A stretch of DNA of 64,000 nt from Arthrobacter sp. MYb213 (lineage in GTDB: Bacteria; Actinomycetota; Actinomycetes; Actinomycetales; Micrococcaceae): the NCBI RefSeq assembly GCF_002979915.1, contig NZ_PCQA01000004.1:248001-312000 (forward strand), given 5' to 3'. Every line of letters begins with the position of its first letter. Position 1 is the first letter of the stretch. A program made the position numbers and the translations under genes. The notes below the pieces were generated by a model. The model was given only the letters and a program-made list of their open reading frames with translations, had not been told where the DNA came from and did no database searches. Of the stretch, positions 7,864 through 16,349 are shown piece after piece.

Positions 7864-9048
7864 ATGAGACTGCGTATGATGGCCACCCTAACTAAGCTTT
7901 TTGCTGGTCGGGGTGTTGTCATTTGGGTCGGTATTCTCACCTTTGTGGCAATCACAGCTACGGAAAGCTATACGCTACTCCAGGATGGTTTTGAAGACTC
8001 CCCTACCAGAGTGGTTCACGGGGCGATAGTTGGTTTGTTGTTGCTGGTCGCGCTGCTGGTAGGTACGCGTTGGGTTGCTGCGTCACTTGGAGCTTATCTG
8101 GCCACGCTCTTTTTCTTTTTTGGCGATGGAGACCTGCTTCTGTGGCTAGTGTTCTCACTCGTTATTTTTAGTGTCCTCGCCGCCACCGCAAATTCGTCTA
8201 TTGTGCGGATTTGGTACCTAGTGCTTTTGGCTATTTGGATGGGACAGTACGGGATCAGATCGGGCGAAGACGCGATCTTGCTGGTTATTTTTGTGCCGAT
8301 TGCAGCGGTGGCCTATGTTTTAGCGCGGAACATATTTAACCTCCGCGAGCGAAATCTCAACGCGGTTCTGCTCATGGAAGAGAGCCGGGAGCAAAACCGA
8401 GTCGCGATTGAGCGCGAACGTAAAAACATCGCTCGGGACCTGCACGATATTGTCGCCCACGACATCACCGTGGTGGCTATGCAGTCTAAAGCTGCAAAAT
8501 TTGCCAATAGTGGCCAGGCAGCCATTGACGCAATCGACATCATTGCAAAACTCAGTACAGAGACGCTCCACGACTTGAGGCTGATGCTCAATGTATTGCG
8601 AACCGACGGGACAATGAGTGATTCGTCGGGTGGAAGCGCCGATAAGCCGGCGGCAACCACTGTTTATGCAGTTCAAGGCCTGGAGATCTTTACGCAACGG
8701 TTAAAAGATTCCGGTTTTTCTGTGACCTCTCACACCGACGAAAAAATCTCTGAACTTCCGCGTTCTGCGCAGACTGCGTTGTATCGAGTGATGCAGGAAG
8801 CGACCACGAACATTATCAAACACGCTAAGCGCGAGAGTTCCTGTAATCTGCGTTTAGAGATCTCCGGGTCGAACGCAATCCTTGAAATGACTAATCAGAT
8901 GCCGAACTCGAAGCCTAAAAAGGGCGACCTGCCGGTCGGTGGAATTGGTCTTATTGGTATGCGAGACCGGATGAATGCTTTCGGCGGCCGGTTCAATGCG
9001 GACGTTGTGGATGGCCACTGGGTGCTCACCGCCAGCATCCCGTTCTAG
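7864..9048 (+). CDS. DesK/NarX-type sensor histidine kinase with multispan membrane sensor
   Basis: 394 residues. The N-terminal half (about 17-157) has five to six hydrophobic segments and almost no extracytoplasmic domain. A short linker helix leads to the HisKA_3 dimerisation box (RERKNIARDLHD) with phosphoacceptor His194, then an HATPase domain with N-box LYRVMQEATTNIIKHAK and a glycine box GIGLIGMRDRM. This class pairs with NarL regulators, and one is divergently encoded 0.3 kb upstream. Kinases with a membrane-only sensor often read membrane state or small peptides; the preceding peptide gene makes the latter attractive (inference). ATG 7864 follows AGGTAAAG. Confidence 0.9.
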   Translation: MRLRMMATLTKLFAGRGVVIWVGILTFVAITATESYTLLQDGFEDSPTRVVHGAIVGLLLLVALLVGTRWVAASLGAYLATLFFFFGDGDLLLWLVFSLVIFSVLAATANSSIVRIWYLVLLAIWMGQYGIRSGEDAILLVIFVPIAAVAYVLARNIFNLRERNLNAVLLMEESREQNRVAIERERKNIARDLHDIVAHDITVVAMQSKAAKFANSGQAAIDAIDIIAKLSTETLHDLRLMLNVLRTDGTMSDSSGGSADKPAATTVYAVQGLEIFTQRLKDSGFSVTSHTDEKISELPRSAQTALYRVMQEATTNIIKHAKRESSCNLRLEISGSNAILEMTNQMPNSKPKKGDLPVGGIGLIGMRDRMNAFGGRFNADVVDGHWVLTASIPF

Positions 9049-9185
9049 GCCCTACCCTCCTACTTAAGTATGATTTCGCTTTTCTTGGAATCGCGATAAG
9101 TTATAGATGTATCGGTGAAGACCGATCACCGCAGGGAAATTGGTGATGTTTTGCGAGTGGCATCATCAAAAGTTCCGCAGTGATT

Positions 9186-9283
9186 AAAAGGTACGTTGCG
9201 TCATGGACGAACTGATCTTTCTTCGGCGTTGTGCCCCCATCGCACGCCTGAGTTTGTTAGTGGCGCGACGTACCTTTTATAAC
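9186..9283. promoter_or_regulatory. Long inverted repeat around the nitroreductase promoter
   Basis: AAAAGGTACGT at 9186-9196 is repeated in inverted form, ACGTACCTTTT at 9268-9278; outside this core the match continues (GCG on both sides), giving about 15 of 17 positions. The right arm overlaps TATAAC (9278-9283), which with TTGTTA (9254-9259) at 18 bases makes a plausible sigma-70 promoter for the downstream gene. The arrangement suits a repressor that loops two half sites. The region 9049-9392 holds no other convincing gene. Confidence 0.5.
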
Positions 9284-9392
9284 CTCACCGATACCTGTTG
9301 TGTTACAGCTCACATGGCTGATGTGGAATGTCCTAGGCCGAGTTTTCCGTTATACCTCTTGGATACAATCAACTTTCGAGAGTGAGCATCAC

Positions 9393-10013
9393 ATGTCGGT
9401 TCAGACTGAAACCCAACCATACGAAATGCTAAGCATTAACTCGGACGCGGCGGATCAGCTGTTCTTCGAAGCCCGTAGCGCAAACTCCTTTAGCGATGAG
9501 CCGGTCTCGGATGACGTTCTGGATGCAATCTACGACACCATGAAAATGGGTCCAACTCTCATGAATAACCAGCCAATGCGCATCACGTGGGTGAAAAGCG
9601 CTGAGGCTCGTCAAAAGGTCTCAGAGACCATGGCTGGCACTAACGCACAGAAAGCGCTAACTGCACCGGCACTAGCCATTCTTTCGTTCGATACCGAATG
9701 GCACGAAGAATTCCCATCTTTCTTCCCACATGCTCCAGAACGCAAGGCAATGTTTGAAGATCAGGGTGCGCGCACTGCGATCGGAAATAACAACGCATGG
9801 TTGCAGGCCGGATACTTCATCATGGCAGTACGTGCCGTTGGTTTAGCTGCTGGCCCAATGGGTGGCTTTGATGCAGCTGCGGTTGACGCCGTGGTGAACG
9901 TCGATGGTCGCAACAAGTCGTTCTTGATAGTGAATGTTGGCAAACCAGGCGCTGACGCATGGTTTGATCGACTTCCACGCCATGATGCGCAGTTCGCTAC
10001 TCGCAGCATCTAA
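9393..10013 (+). CDS. Nitroreductase-family protein, RutE/HadB-like
   Basis: 206 residues. The order FFEARSANSFSDEPVSDD, PTLMNNQPMRITWV and NNNAWLQAGYFIMAVRAVGLAAGPMGGFD matches the small FMN-dependent malonic semialdehyde reductase/nitroreductase group (E. coli RutE is 196 aa). Family members use NAD(P)H and FMN to reduce 3-oxopropanoate, quinones or nitro compounds; the natural substrate here cannot be told. ATG 9393 begins the conserved part; an earlier ATG at 9300 would add a non-conserved tail running back into the promoter. It stands alone between a promoter with an inverted repeat and a terminator, so it is probably a single inducible gene. Confidence 0.85.
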   Translation: MSVQTETQPYEMLSINSDAADQLFFEARSANSFSDEPVSDDVLDAIYDTMKMGPTLMNNQPMRITWVKSAEARQKVSETMAGTNAQKALTAPALAILSFDTEWHEEFPSFFPHAPERKAMFEDQGARTAIGNNNAWLQAGYFIMAVRAVGLAAGPMGGFDAAAVDAVVNVDGRNKSFLIVNVGKPGADAWFDRLPRHDAQFATRSI

Positions 10014-10029
10014 TCACTTCAAAAGCATA

Positions 10030-10075
10030 AAAGGGGTCCTCCGCAACAAATTTAATTGTTGCAGAGGACCCCTTT
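10030..10075. terminator. Bidirectional hairpin terminator
   Basis: Arms 10030-10049 and 10057-10075 pair almost perfectly (AAAGGGGTCCTC...GCAACAA with one mismatch) around TTTAAT. A-rich on the left and T-rich on the right, so it can end both the nitroreductase gene and the convergent unknown gene. Confidence 0.8.
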
Positions 10076-10092
10076 GGCCTTTAGCGCGAGGG

Positions 10093-11289
10093 TTACTCTC
10101 CGGCTCCCGACGGGTCATTTTCAAGAACGTGGTCCGACACCTTGGAAAGCGCGCGCTCAAGTGCTGCCCGAAGGATCACCGGTACGGTGATTTCCTCTTC
10201 CAAGGTCAGTAGGCCTTCGCGTTCAAAGGTGCGCAAGATGGTTTCAACCTGTGGGACCGCGACCTCGAGGCTTGAGATGAGGTGGTGTTGCTCAACCGGC
10301 AGGTCATCTTCGGATGGGATGTGCAATGCAAATTCGGTGCGTGGTGGCTTCGAAGAAGCAGCATGGGTGAGAAGTCCGGCGACCATCTCAGCAACCTGGG
10401 CCTGTCCGGGAGTCTGCAAGGTATTGATCAGCACGTGCGAATAGATGACCTCGGCGAGTAGTTCCTTGATCAGGCGTGCGCCAGCTCCGGTGGATGCGAG
10501 CAGAGCTTCGCGAAGTGAATCTGTGGGTACAGCCTGCGGTGAGCTGTAGCGAAGCATGGCAGTGCCGATAAAGGCATCCCAGTAGGCGGCCAGGCGGGGA
10601 ATCGATGCCAGGTCCGCTACCACGGTTCCGTCTTCGGGCTCCCAGCGATTAGCTTCTGGGGTACTGGTCTCATCAACGGTCACCATGAGGCCCAGAGCTT
10701 CGGCTGCTTCTTGTAGCGTCTGTCCGCTGATCATTCCTGTTGGATCACTTGGCTTGCCTTCGCCGACCCATTCAATCAATTCACGTGCCGCATAAACGAA
10801 TGGCATGGATTCTAGGACCGAGTTGGCTTCCTCGTCATCCATGAATGGGACAACGATGGGGGAATCGCCAGCCATGCGAGAGAGGAACTCAAAAACTTCC
10901 TTGAATTCCTCAACGTTGCCGCCAAAATTCGCGGTGGTACCCAAGAAAGTTAGGTAGTGCTTGAGGATGGCCGCGCTAGCCTCGGAGACTTCCTCGCCTA
11001 TGGAAGCTAGGTGCCCCAGCTGTTCGCCAAGAATGGTGGGGTCCAATGTGGTGACATCCACGCGCTTGCGTAGTTGTGCATGAGCGACCAGCAAAGTGGT
11101 GAGACCTTCCAAGCCGGCGCGAGTTTCACTTGCTGGTTGGCCATCGGCTTGGAAGTGGCGGAATAGCTGGGATTTGAACGGCTGTAAGGCCTGTCGAACT
11201 TCAGATTCAAACGGTGCGCTACTAGCCCCAGCTTGGCGTGCTGGATGGCCCGAGGAAGCCTTTTTCTTGGCGGGCTTGCGTGATGCCAT
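10093..11289 (-). CDS. Conserved protein of unknown function
   Basis: 398 residues. The N-terminus is basic (SRKPAKKKASS) and likely disordered; the rest is largely helical and acidic, with no signal peptide or membrane segment and no catalytic motif I can name. Phrases such as ILKHYLTFLGTTANFGGN and FVYAARELIEWVGEGKPSDPTG look like an all-helical fold. I start at ATG 11289 because an upstream reading to 11355 has no ribosome binding site; a weak AAAGGAA lies 12 bases before 11289. It is flanked by a shared terminator and by a divergent oxidoreductase gene. I do not recognise the family and give no function. Confidence 0.6.
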   Translation of the reverse strand: MASRKPAKKKASSGHPARQAGASSAPFESEVRQALQPFKSQLFRHFQADGQPASETRAGLEGLTTLLVAHAQLRKRVDVTTLDPTILGEQLGHLASIGEEVSEASAAILKHYLTFLGTTANFGGNVEEFKEVFEFLSRMAGDSPIVVPFMDDEEANSVLESMPFVYAARELIEWVGEGKPSDPTGMISGQTLQEAAEALGLMVTVDETSTPEANRWEPEDGTVVADLASIPRLAAYWDAFIGTAMLRYSSPQAVPTDSLREALLASTGAGARLIKELLAEVIYSHVLINTLQTPGQAQVAEMVAGLLTHAASSKPPRTEFALHIPSEDDLPVEQHHLISSLEVAVPQVETILRTFEREGLLTLEEEITVPVILRAALERALSKVSDHVLENDPSGAGE

Positions 11290-11473
11290 GATCTGTTGTT
11301 GTTCCTTTGCTAAACGGGAATTGGTCGTCCGTTCCAGTCTACGCAGGGAGCTCACGTCAGCGTTGTTCAGCGCAAGCCATCGTAATCGCGAGCCGGGGAT
11401 AGCGAGGGGATACTTTCAAAGCTCCGTATTTTCTACGGTATAAAGTTGGAATTACAGTCAAAAATACAGGTCA

Positions 11474-11485
11474 CACATATATGTG
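11474..11485. promoter_or_regulatory. 12-base palindrome before the DadA-like gene
   Basis: CACATATATGTG is a perfect palindrome 115 bases before the oxidoreductase start at 11600 and 185 bases before the divergent unknown gene. Such sites suit GntR- or IclR-type dimers; no regulator gene is adjacent, so the binding protein is unknown. Confidence 0.35.
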
Positions 11486-11599
11486 GTTGCCATCACCGTT
11501 GAATCCTCAGTGCCCGTTGATTTTCCCTTCAGTTCGCGCGACAGTGAAGACATAAGGCTCTTTCATTGAGCTATAAAAGTCTTTTGAGGAGAGTAGCCC

Positions 11600-12877
11600 A
11601 TGGCGGTAACACCAGCACCGGATCATGTTGTAATTGTTGGCGCCGGATTCGTCGGATTATCGACGGCTTGGTACCTGCAAGAAGCCGGCGTCAAAGTTAC
11701 CGTAGTGGACCGCGGTGGCGTGGCTTCGGGTTCGTCATGGGGAAATGCGGGCTGGCTGACTCCGGCATTGACCTTGCCTATCGCAGAGCCATCAATCTTC
11801 TCCAATGGTTTGAAGATGATGTTTGACCCGGCCTCACCGCTATATATTCCTCTGAAGGCTGATGGAAAGCTTCTGCGCTTCCTTCTTGGATTCACCTGGC
11901 ACTCCACTCCTAAAAAGTGGGAAGAAGCCATGCGTATTTACTCCGAAATTGGCACCCACGGGTTGGATGCTTTTGACGAGATTTCTGAGGGTACCTCGGC
12001 TGGTCCTGGGGTGGCAGAAAAAACCAAGCCAGCAGATCCTTTCCTTACCGGTTTCACCTCGTTCAAGGACCGCGATGCGCTCTTGCATGAATTTGAGATG
12101 ATTCAGAAGACCGGCGGTTCCGTGGACTATGAGCTGCTCAGTGGTGACGAGCTGCGCGCTATCGAGCCGACCCTCTCCAATAGCGTTGCAGCTGGCGTGG
12201 CGATCAAAAACCAGCGCTACCTCAACCCGCCAAAGTTCATGGAGTCATTGGCCGAATCCGTTGTTGCCCGAGGTGGAGACATTATCGGTTCGTTCAACGT
12301 CACCGATGTACGCGATAACGGTGGATCGGCGACCGTCATTGGGTCCGAAGGCCGTGCGATTACCGCAGATCATGTGGTGATGGCTACCGGTGCATGGATG
12401 ACTGATCTGGCTAAAAAATTTGGTGTTAACGTGGTGGTCCAAGCGGGCCGCGGCTACTCGTTCACGGTTGAGCCAGAAAGCATGCCAACGCACCCGATTT
12501 ACTTCCCTTCCCAGCGCGTTGCTTGTACGCCATTGGGGGATCGCTTCCGCATTGCCGGAACTATGGAATTCCGCGACGTGAACCACAAGCTGGAGCCAAA
12601 GCGTATCGAAGCAATTGTCGCCGCTGCAGCACCGGTATACCAGGGAATCAATTGGGAAAACCGCAAAGAAGAGTGGGTGGGAGGTCGCCCATGCACCGCC
12701 GACGGCATGCCGTTGGTTGGGCAGACTTCTTCGCCACGCGTCTCGGTGGGCGGTGGCCATGGCATGTGGGGCGTTGCGCTGGGCCCATTGACCGGCAAGA
12801 TTCTCGCCGAGCAGATTACCGGGCAGACCGTTTCCACCTTGGCACGTCACTTCAACCCATTGCGTAAGGGTTTCTAA
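11600..12877 (+). CDS. FAD-dependent D-amino acid dehydrogenase-like oxidoreductase
   Basis: 425 residues of the DadA/DAO superfamily. The N-terminal dinucleotide-binding motif is VVIVGAGFVGLSTAWYL with the acidic end VVDRG, followed by SGSSWGNAGWLTPA (FAD-contacting loop). The C-terminal FAD segment GGRPCTADGMPLVG and GHGMWGVALGP is typical. Family members oxidise D-amino acids or related amines, usually passing electrons to the membrane chain. The start ATG 11600 follows GAGGAGAG. It stands alone, ended by the hairpin at 12902-12946. A D-proline or sarcosine oxidase-like role is possible; the substrate is not readable from sequence. Confidence 0.8.
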   Translation: MAVTPAPDHVVIVGAGFVGLSTAWYLQEAGVKVTVVDRGGVASGSSWGNAGWLTPALTLPIAEPSIFSNGLKMMFDPASPLYIPLKADGKLLRFLLGFTWHSTPKKWEEAMRIYSEIGTHGLDAFDEISEGTSAGPGVAEKTKPADPFLTGFTSFKDRDALLHEFEMIQKTGGSVDYELLSGDELRAIEPTLSNSVAAGVAIKNQRYLNPPKFMESLAESVVARGGDIIGSFNVTDVRDNGGSATVIGSEGRAITADHVVMATGAWMTDLAKKFGVNVVVQAGRGYSFTVEPESMPTHPIYFPSQRVACTPLGDRFRIAGTMEFRDVNHKLEPKRIEAIVAAAAPVYQGINWENRKEEWVGGRPCTADGMPLVGQTSSPRVSVGGGHGMWGVALGPLTGKILAEQITGQTVSTLARHFNPLRKGF

Positions 12878-12901
12878 CCCCGCGCAAACGTCTGAACGCT
12901 T

Positions 12902-12946
12902 AAAGGCTCGGTTTCTCATTGGTGATCGATGATAAACCGAGCCTTT
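12902..12946. terminator. Bidirectional hairpin terminator
   Basis: Thirteen-base arms AAAGGCTCGGTTT (12902-12914) and its complement (12934-12946), followed by TTG on the plus strand. It lies between two convergent genes and probably ends both. Confidence 0.75.
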
Positions 12947-12958
12947 TGTCTTGCGACT

Positions 12959-13903
12959 CTAGGCCGCTGGTTGCCAGCGTTCACGAAGCCAACCGATGGC
13001 CGCTTCACCCTGTGCTTGTTGAAAACTGCGCAGGGTGGGCAGGCCAGGCGGGGCGGGTTGCCGAGCGCCATCGATGAAATAACCAGACATCCCGGCAAGG
13101 AACCCATCAATACTGTCTGTCGGTAAACCTTCGAAAACTGGATGGGTGCTCAGGACGGACGCTACATCGAACTCGGCGTCGTGCAAGCGGACATTTATGA
13201 GAACCGATAACGCATCAAACCACGGAACCCCGATACAGGCCCAAGGCCAATCGACGATATAGGCGCTTTGCCCGGTCAGTAAAAGATTGTCAGAACGAAT
13301 ATCTGAGTGCACCAACGACTGCCCCTCCAGGCAAGATAACCCGACTCGCGCACTGTCCTGGAGCCGCGGGAGACGATCAGCAATCCACGGATCTAAGTGC
13401 GTCGGCGGATCGGTGCCAACGCGGTCCCACCCGGTGAATTCAGCTGCCACCTCGGTGTGCAGAGCAGGTAAATGAGCCAAAGTGCTCGGTACCGGATTGC
13501 TACCTAGTGCATGCAACGAATCAAGTACTCGTTCAAGTTCGACATGAGTCCACGGCGTCTTGGGATGGGAGCCCGGAATATCTTCAAGGACCAAGGCCAC
13601 CCAACCCTGTTTTTCATATGACCCTAGGTACCTTGGAACTGGCAAAGTATCGGGCAGTAAGGCAGAGATCTTCGCTTCGGCTCGATGCAACCGCGGCGCG
13701 ACGGCATTGAGCGAGGTGCCGACGGCTTTAACAAATGCCCTACGTCCGTCCGCGGTACGCACCCGGTCCGCCGTGCCAGGAGAAAACCCGCCTTGCTGGC
13801 CGTGCGCTTCAACTACCGGTGAGCCGAGTATGTCTTCAACCGCAGTACGGACATGTTCAGGAAGCTGCGCCCAACTGATTCGCGGGGTCCACGGTGTACT
13901 CAC
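12959..13903 (-). CDS. Aminoglycoside phosphotransferase-family kinase
   Basis: About 314 residues with the APH/choline kinase fold. The Brenner-type catalytic loop is LVHSDIRSDNLLL (Asp as base, Asn as metal ligand) and the metal-binding Asp follows in YIVDWPWA. The N-lobe lysine is probably in RRAFVKAVG. The family phosphorylates small molecules such as aminoglycosides, choline, homoserine or macrolides; most chromosomal copies have unknown substrates, so resistance should not be assumed. I choose GTG 13903, preceded by AGAAGGA, over the GTG at 13948, which adds a short charged tail. Confidence 0.75.
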   Translation of the reverse strand: MSTPWTPRISWAQLPEHVRTAVEDILGSPVVEAHGQQGGFSPGTADRVRTADGRRAFVKAVGTSLNAVAPRLHRAEAKISALLPDTLPVPRYLGSYEKQGWVALVLEDIPGSHPKTPWTHVELERVLDSLHALGSNPVPSTLAHLPALHTEVAAEFTGWDRVGTDPPTHLDPWIADRLPRLQDSARVGLSCLEGQSLVHSDIRSDNLLLTGQSAYIVDWPWACIGVPWFDALSVLINVRLHDAEFDVASVLSTHPVFEGLPTDSIDGFLAGMSGYFIDGARQPAPPGLPTLRSFQQAQGEAAIGWLRERWQPAA

Positions 13904-13971
13904 TCGGTGATCCTTCTTTCTTCGACGCTCCGAATTTAGCGGGCTCACTTGTTTCCACAGGTCCTGCTCAA

Positions 13972-14829
13972 CTAAGCATGACGTGAGGATTCATTGGCAA
14001 GAATTGACTTGTAACCTTCGCGGTAACTTGGGAAACGCGGAATGAAACCCGAGGCTAGTAGTCGCGCATTATTTAGTCGGCGGTCCGAGGCGTTTCGCGA
14101 CGTTGGAGGTTCGGTTGAGGTCTCGGGGATTTTCGAGCCAAGTTCCTTAGCGAGGAAGAGATAAACGTCGGCAAGCTGGGCTGGTTCGCTGTCGGTAGCC
14201 AAATACAGTGCTTCGGCCTTTTGCCCTAGCGAAGCCACATGGACGATGGCTTGGGCAAGATCATCGCGGTGAATCCGGTTAGTCCAGTGAGACTGGGTTG
14301 GTAATTGCGCCGAACCTGAACGCATCTGATCGATCAGTCTGGTGCGCCCCGGTCCATAAATTCCTGAAGCGCGCAAAATTGTCAGCGGTAGACCGCTTGT
14401 GGCTAGCAATGTTTCGGTATCGGCGAGTACCTTCGCGGTAGGCCGGGCCGGTTCAAGAGGCGCGGTCTCATTGACCAGTTGCCCCTCGGAACCGCCAAGG
14501 ACCGCCGAAGAAGACACATAAATGATTCGCTTGAGGCGTGGGCAGGACGCTTTTAAAGTCTCAATTAACTGTTGCGCTGTCTGCAAATAGCCGCGCTCAT
14601 ATCCGGTCACGTCACGGGTGGCCGGTACCGGGGTAAAGAGAACAAGGTCGGTTTCCGGATCAATCTGAGGCCAAGAATCTGCTTCGAGTAGGTCGACGTT
14701 ATATCCGGTGAAAACCGAGGGAAGTTTCGAGCTATCACGACGCCACGCAGTGATTTGATGTCCGGCGGCGTGAAAGCGCAGCCCTGCCTCGGTCGCGACA
14801 TCTCCGCAACTGATCAAGAGTATTTTCAT
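13972..14829 (-). CDS. NAD(P)-dependent epimerase/dehydratase-like protein (YeeZ type)
   Basis: 285 residues, Rossmann fold. The N-terminus is KILLISCGDVATEAGLRF, where the usual GxGxxG is degenerate (CGDVAT). The central part has RIIYVSSSAVLGG and a later IYGPGRTRLID, which fits extended SDRs of the YeeZ/NAD-dependent epimerase type; the active-site Tyr-x3-Lys is not evident, so it may not be a true epimerase. The start ATG 14829 has GGAGG six bases upstream. It ends 24 bases before the phosphotransferase gene and may share its transcript. Function unknown. Confidence 0.7.
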   Translation of the reverse strand: MKILLISCGDVATEAGLRFHAAGHQITAWRRDSSKLPSVFTGYNVDLLEADSWPQIDPETDLVLFTPVPATRDVTGYERGYLQTAQQLIETLKASCPRLKRIIYVSSSAVLGGSEGQLVNETAPLEPARPTAKVLADTETLLATSGLPLTILRASGIYGPGRTRLIDQMRSGSAQLPTQSHWTNRIHRDDLAQAIVHVASLGQKAEALYLATDSEPAQLADVYLFLAKELGSKIPETSTEPPTSRNASDRRLNNARLLASGFIPRFPSYREGYKSILANESSRHA

Positions 14830-15119
14830 CTGGCACCTCCAACGTAGCGATGCACCCACAACGGTGCCCTCGTTCTAACCATAAAGCGTGACGTGGCGCG
14901 CGCTAAACGTGAAGAAGTCGAAGGTGCAACACAAAGCTTGATAAATCGATAAAATAGGGTGGTTGTATGCCTTTGGTCGCCGGTCGAATGATCGCGGGGT
15001 GCGGGTAAAAGCCGAACCGGGCGGATTGGCTCAAAACGATCACCATAAAGGGGTGCAAGAAGATTCGTTCTTCAATTTTTCGTAAGGTCCATCCAGGTGC
15101 GGCAGTCCTTGAAATCCTG

Positions 15120-16277
15120 ATGGTTGCGGCACTAGTTGTGGTGCTGGTTGCCATTGAACCGACCGGGTGGGATCTATCGGTATATCGCGAAGGCGCCTTG
15201 ACGCTATTGCGTGAACCAGAAGCACTTTATGGGCCGTTCGTGGGGCCGGTGAATTCGCCGGGGCTACCGTTTACGTACCCAACGTTTGCGGCAATATTGT
15301 TCTTACCGATGGCATTTTTCCCCTACTGGGTGTCGGTTACGCTCACCATGGCTGCCTCGATCATCCTGACTTTTTTTGTTGCCAAAGACGTGGCTACACG
15401 AGTGGCGGACAAATGGCCTGCACTGAATTCGGTGATCACGCCGCTGACCTTGACGAGCTTAATGCTGATGTCGGCTCCCTTCCGCGACACCGTATGGTTT
15501 GGGCAGATCAACATCTTGATTCTCGGCGCCTGTTACCTCACCTTCGTGCGTTACAAGTCGCTGATGCCGTTTGTGATTGCCGTAGGAATCTGTGCCGGGA
15601 TCAAGCTGACGCCGATCGCATTTTTGATTCTGCCTTTTGCTATGCGTAAATGGCGTGCGATGTTCGTTGGAATCGCCACTTTTATCGGCACCCAGCTTGT
15701 AGGCCTAATTTTCCAAACACAGAACACCTTGGACTATTGGCTGGACGTCGTGCAGGATCCTTCGCGGGTAGGAAACGTAGGGTATATCGACAACGTATCC
15801 CTGCAAGGATTACTTGAACGACTGAACGCACCCTCCTTGGTATGGCTCATCTTGGCACTGGGCGTGGGGCTTTCTTTTGTTGCTTTGCTTTGGAAGCTCT
15901 ATGGGCACGTAAAGCCTATGGTGTTGCTCGGCATTGCTTCCGCCTGCCCCTTGCTTGTCTCTCCGGTGAGCTGGTCCCATCACTGGGTTTGGTTGCCGGT
16001 CATCACGTTTGCATGGGTTGTCGTAGCACTGGAGCTCAAGCCGGTACTGCGCGGCACGATATTCGGTGCGTTGGCTCTGACTTACCTGATTCTGTCGATT
16101 GGGTCTAAACAAATCGTGGCTTTTGCCGGTTATTTCCCGGATGGCGACCTGCCCGCTTGGTGCTATGTATTACCCGCGGTGCCGGTGCTCACTCAACTGT
16201 TGTGTCTTGTGATTGCTTTGACGAACACCAAAAAAATCGTGAACAGTAAGCCTGTTTCGGTGCCCTCTCTCAGCTGA
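15120..16277 (+). CDS. GT87-family membrane glycosyltransferase (DUF2029), start uncertain
   Basis: 385 residues or more with about ten membrane spans. The motif TGWDLSVYREGA after the first span and the following PFTYPTFAAILFLPMAFFP are typical of GT87 polyprenyl-phosphate-mannose mannosyltransferases, which build the cell-envelope glycolipids lipomannan and PIM in Actinobacteria. The Asp in WDLSVY is the expected catalytic residue. ATG 15120 lies inside the first membrane span and has no Shine-Dalgarno. The same frame stays open upstream to 15009 and encodes a basic stretch (KKIRSSIFRKVH), the normal lead-in to the first span, but has no ATG, GTG or TTG. The real start is therefore unclear. 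Confidence 0.75.
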   Translation: MVAALVVVLVAIEPTGWDLSVYREGALTLLREPEALYGPFVGPVNSPGLPFTYPTFAAILFLPMAFFPYWVSVTLTMAASIILTFFVAKDVATRVADKWPALNSVITPLTLTSLMLMSAPFRDTVWFGQINILILGACYLTFVRYKSLMPFVIAVGICAGIKLTPIAFLILPFAMRKWRAMFVGIATFIGTQLVGLIFQTQNTLDYWLDVVQDPSRVGNVGYIDNVSLQGLLERLNAPSLVWLILALGVGLSFVALLWKLYGHVKPMVLLGIASACPLLVSPVSWSHHWVWLPVITFAWVVVALELKPVLRGTIFGALALTYLILSIGSKQIVAFAGYFPDGDLPAWCYVLPAVPVLTQLLCLVIALTNTKKIVNSKPVSVPSLS

Positions 16278-16315
16278 GTTTGTTTGTCACCCACGCACTG
16301 TACAATTCTTAGTAT

Positions 16316-16331
16316 TCGAATGTTTGTTCTA
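16316..16331 (+). promoter_or_regulatory. SOS box (LexA operator) before umuDC
   Basis: TCGAATGTTTGTTCTA fits the actinobacterial LexA site TCGAAC-N4-GTTCGA at 10 of 12 defined positions. It lies 10 bases downstream of a TACAAT -10-like hexamer (16301-16306) and 18 bases before the umuD start, so LexA would block transcription. Confidence 0.75.
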
Positions 16332-16349
16332 GCTAAGGGTGGTGTCTCG

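Noticed and set aside
9203-9385. Small plus-strand open frame upstream of the nitroreductase gene
   Set aside because: It crosses the promoter and inverted repeat, has no ribosome binding site and the amino-acid composition is not protein-like.
12959-13903. Antibiotic resistance gene
   Set aside because: The aminoglycoside phosphotransferase fold is shared with many housekeeping kinases; no evidence for a drug substrate.
16284-16349. TTG start for umuD
   Set aside because: It would put the LexA box inside the coding region; ATG 16350 has a good ribosome binding site and gives the normal UmuD length.
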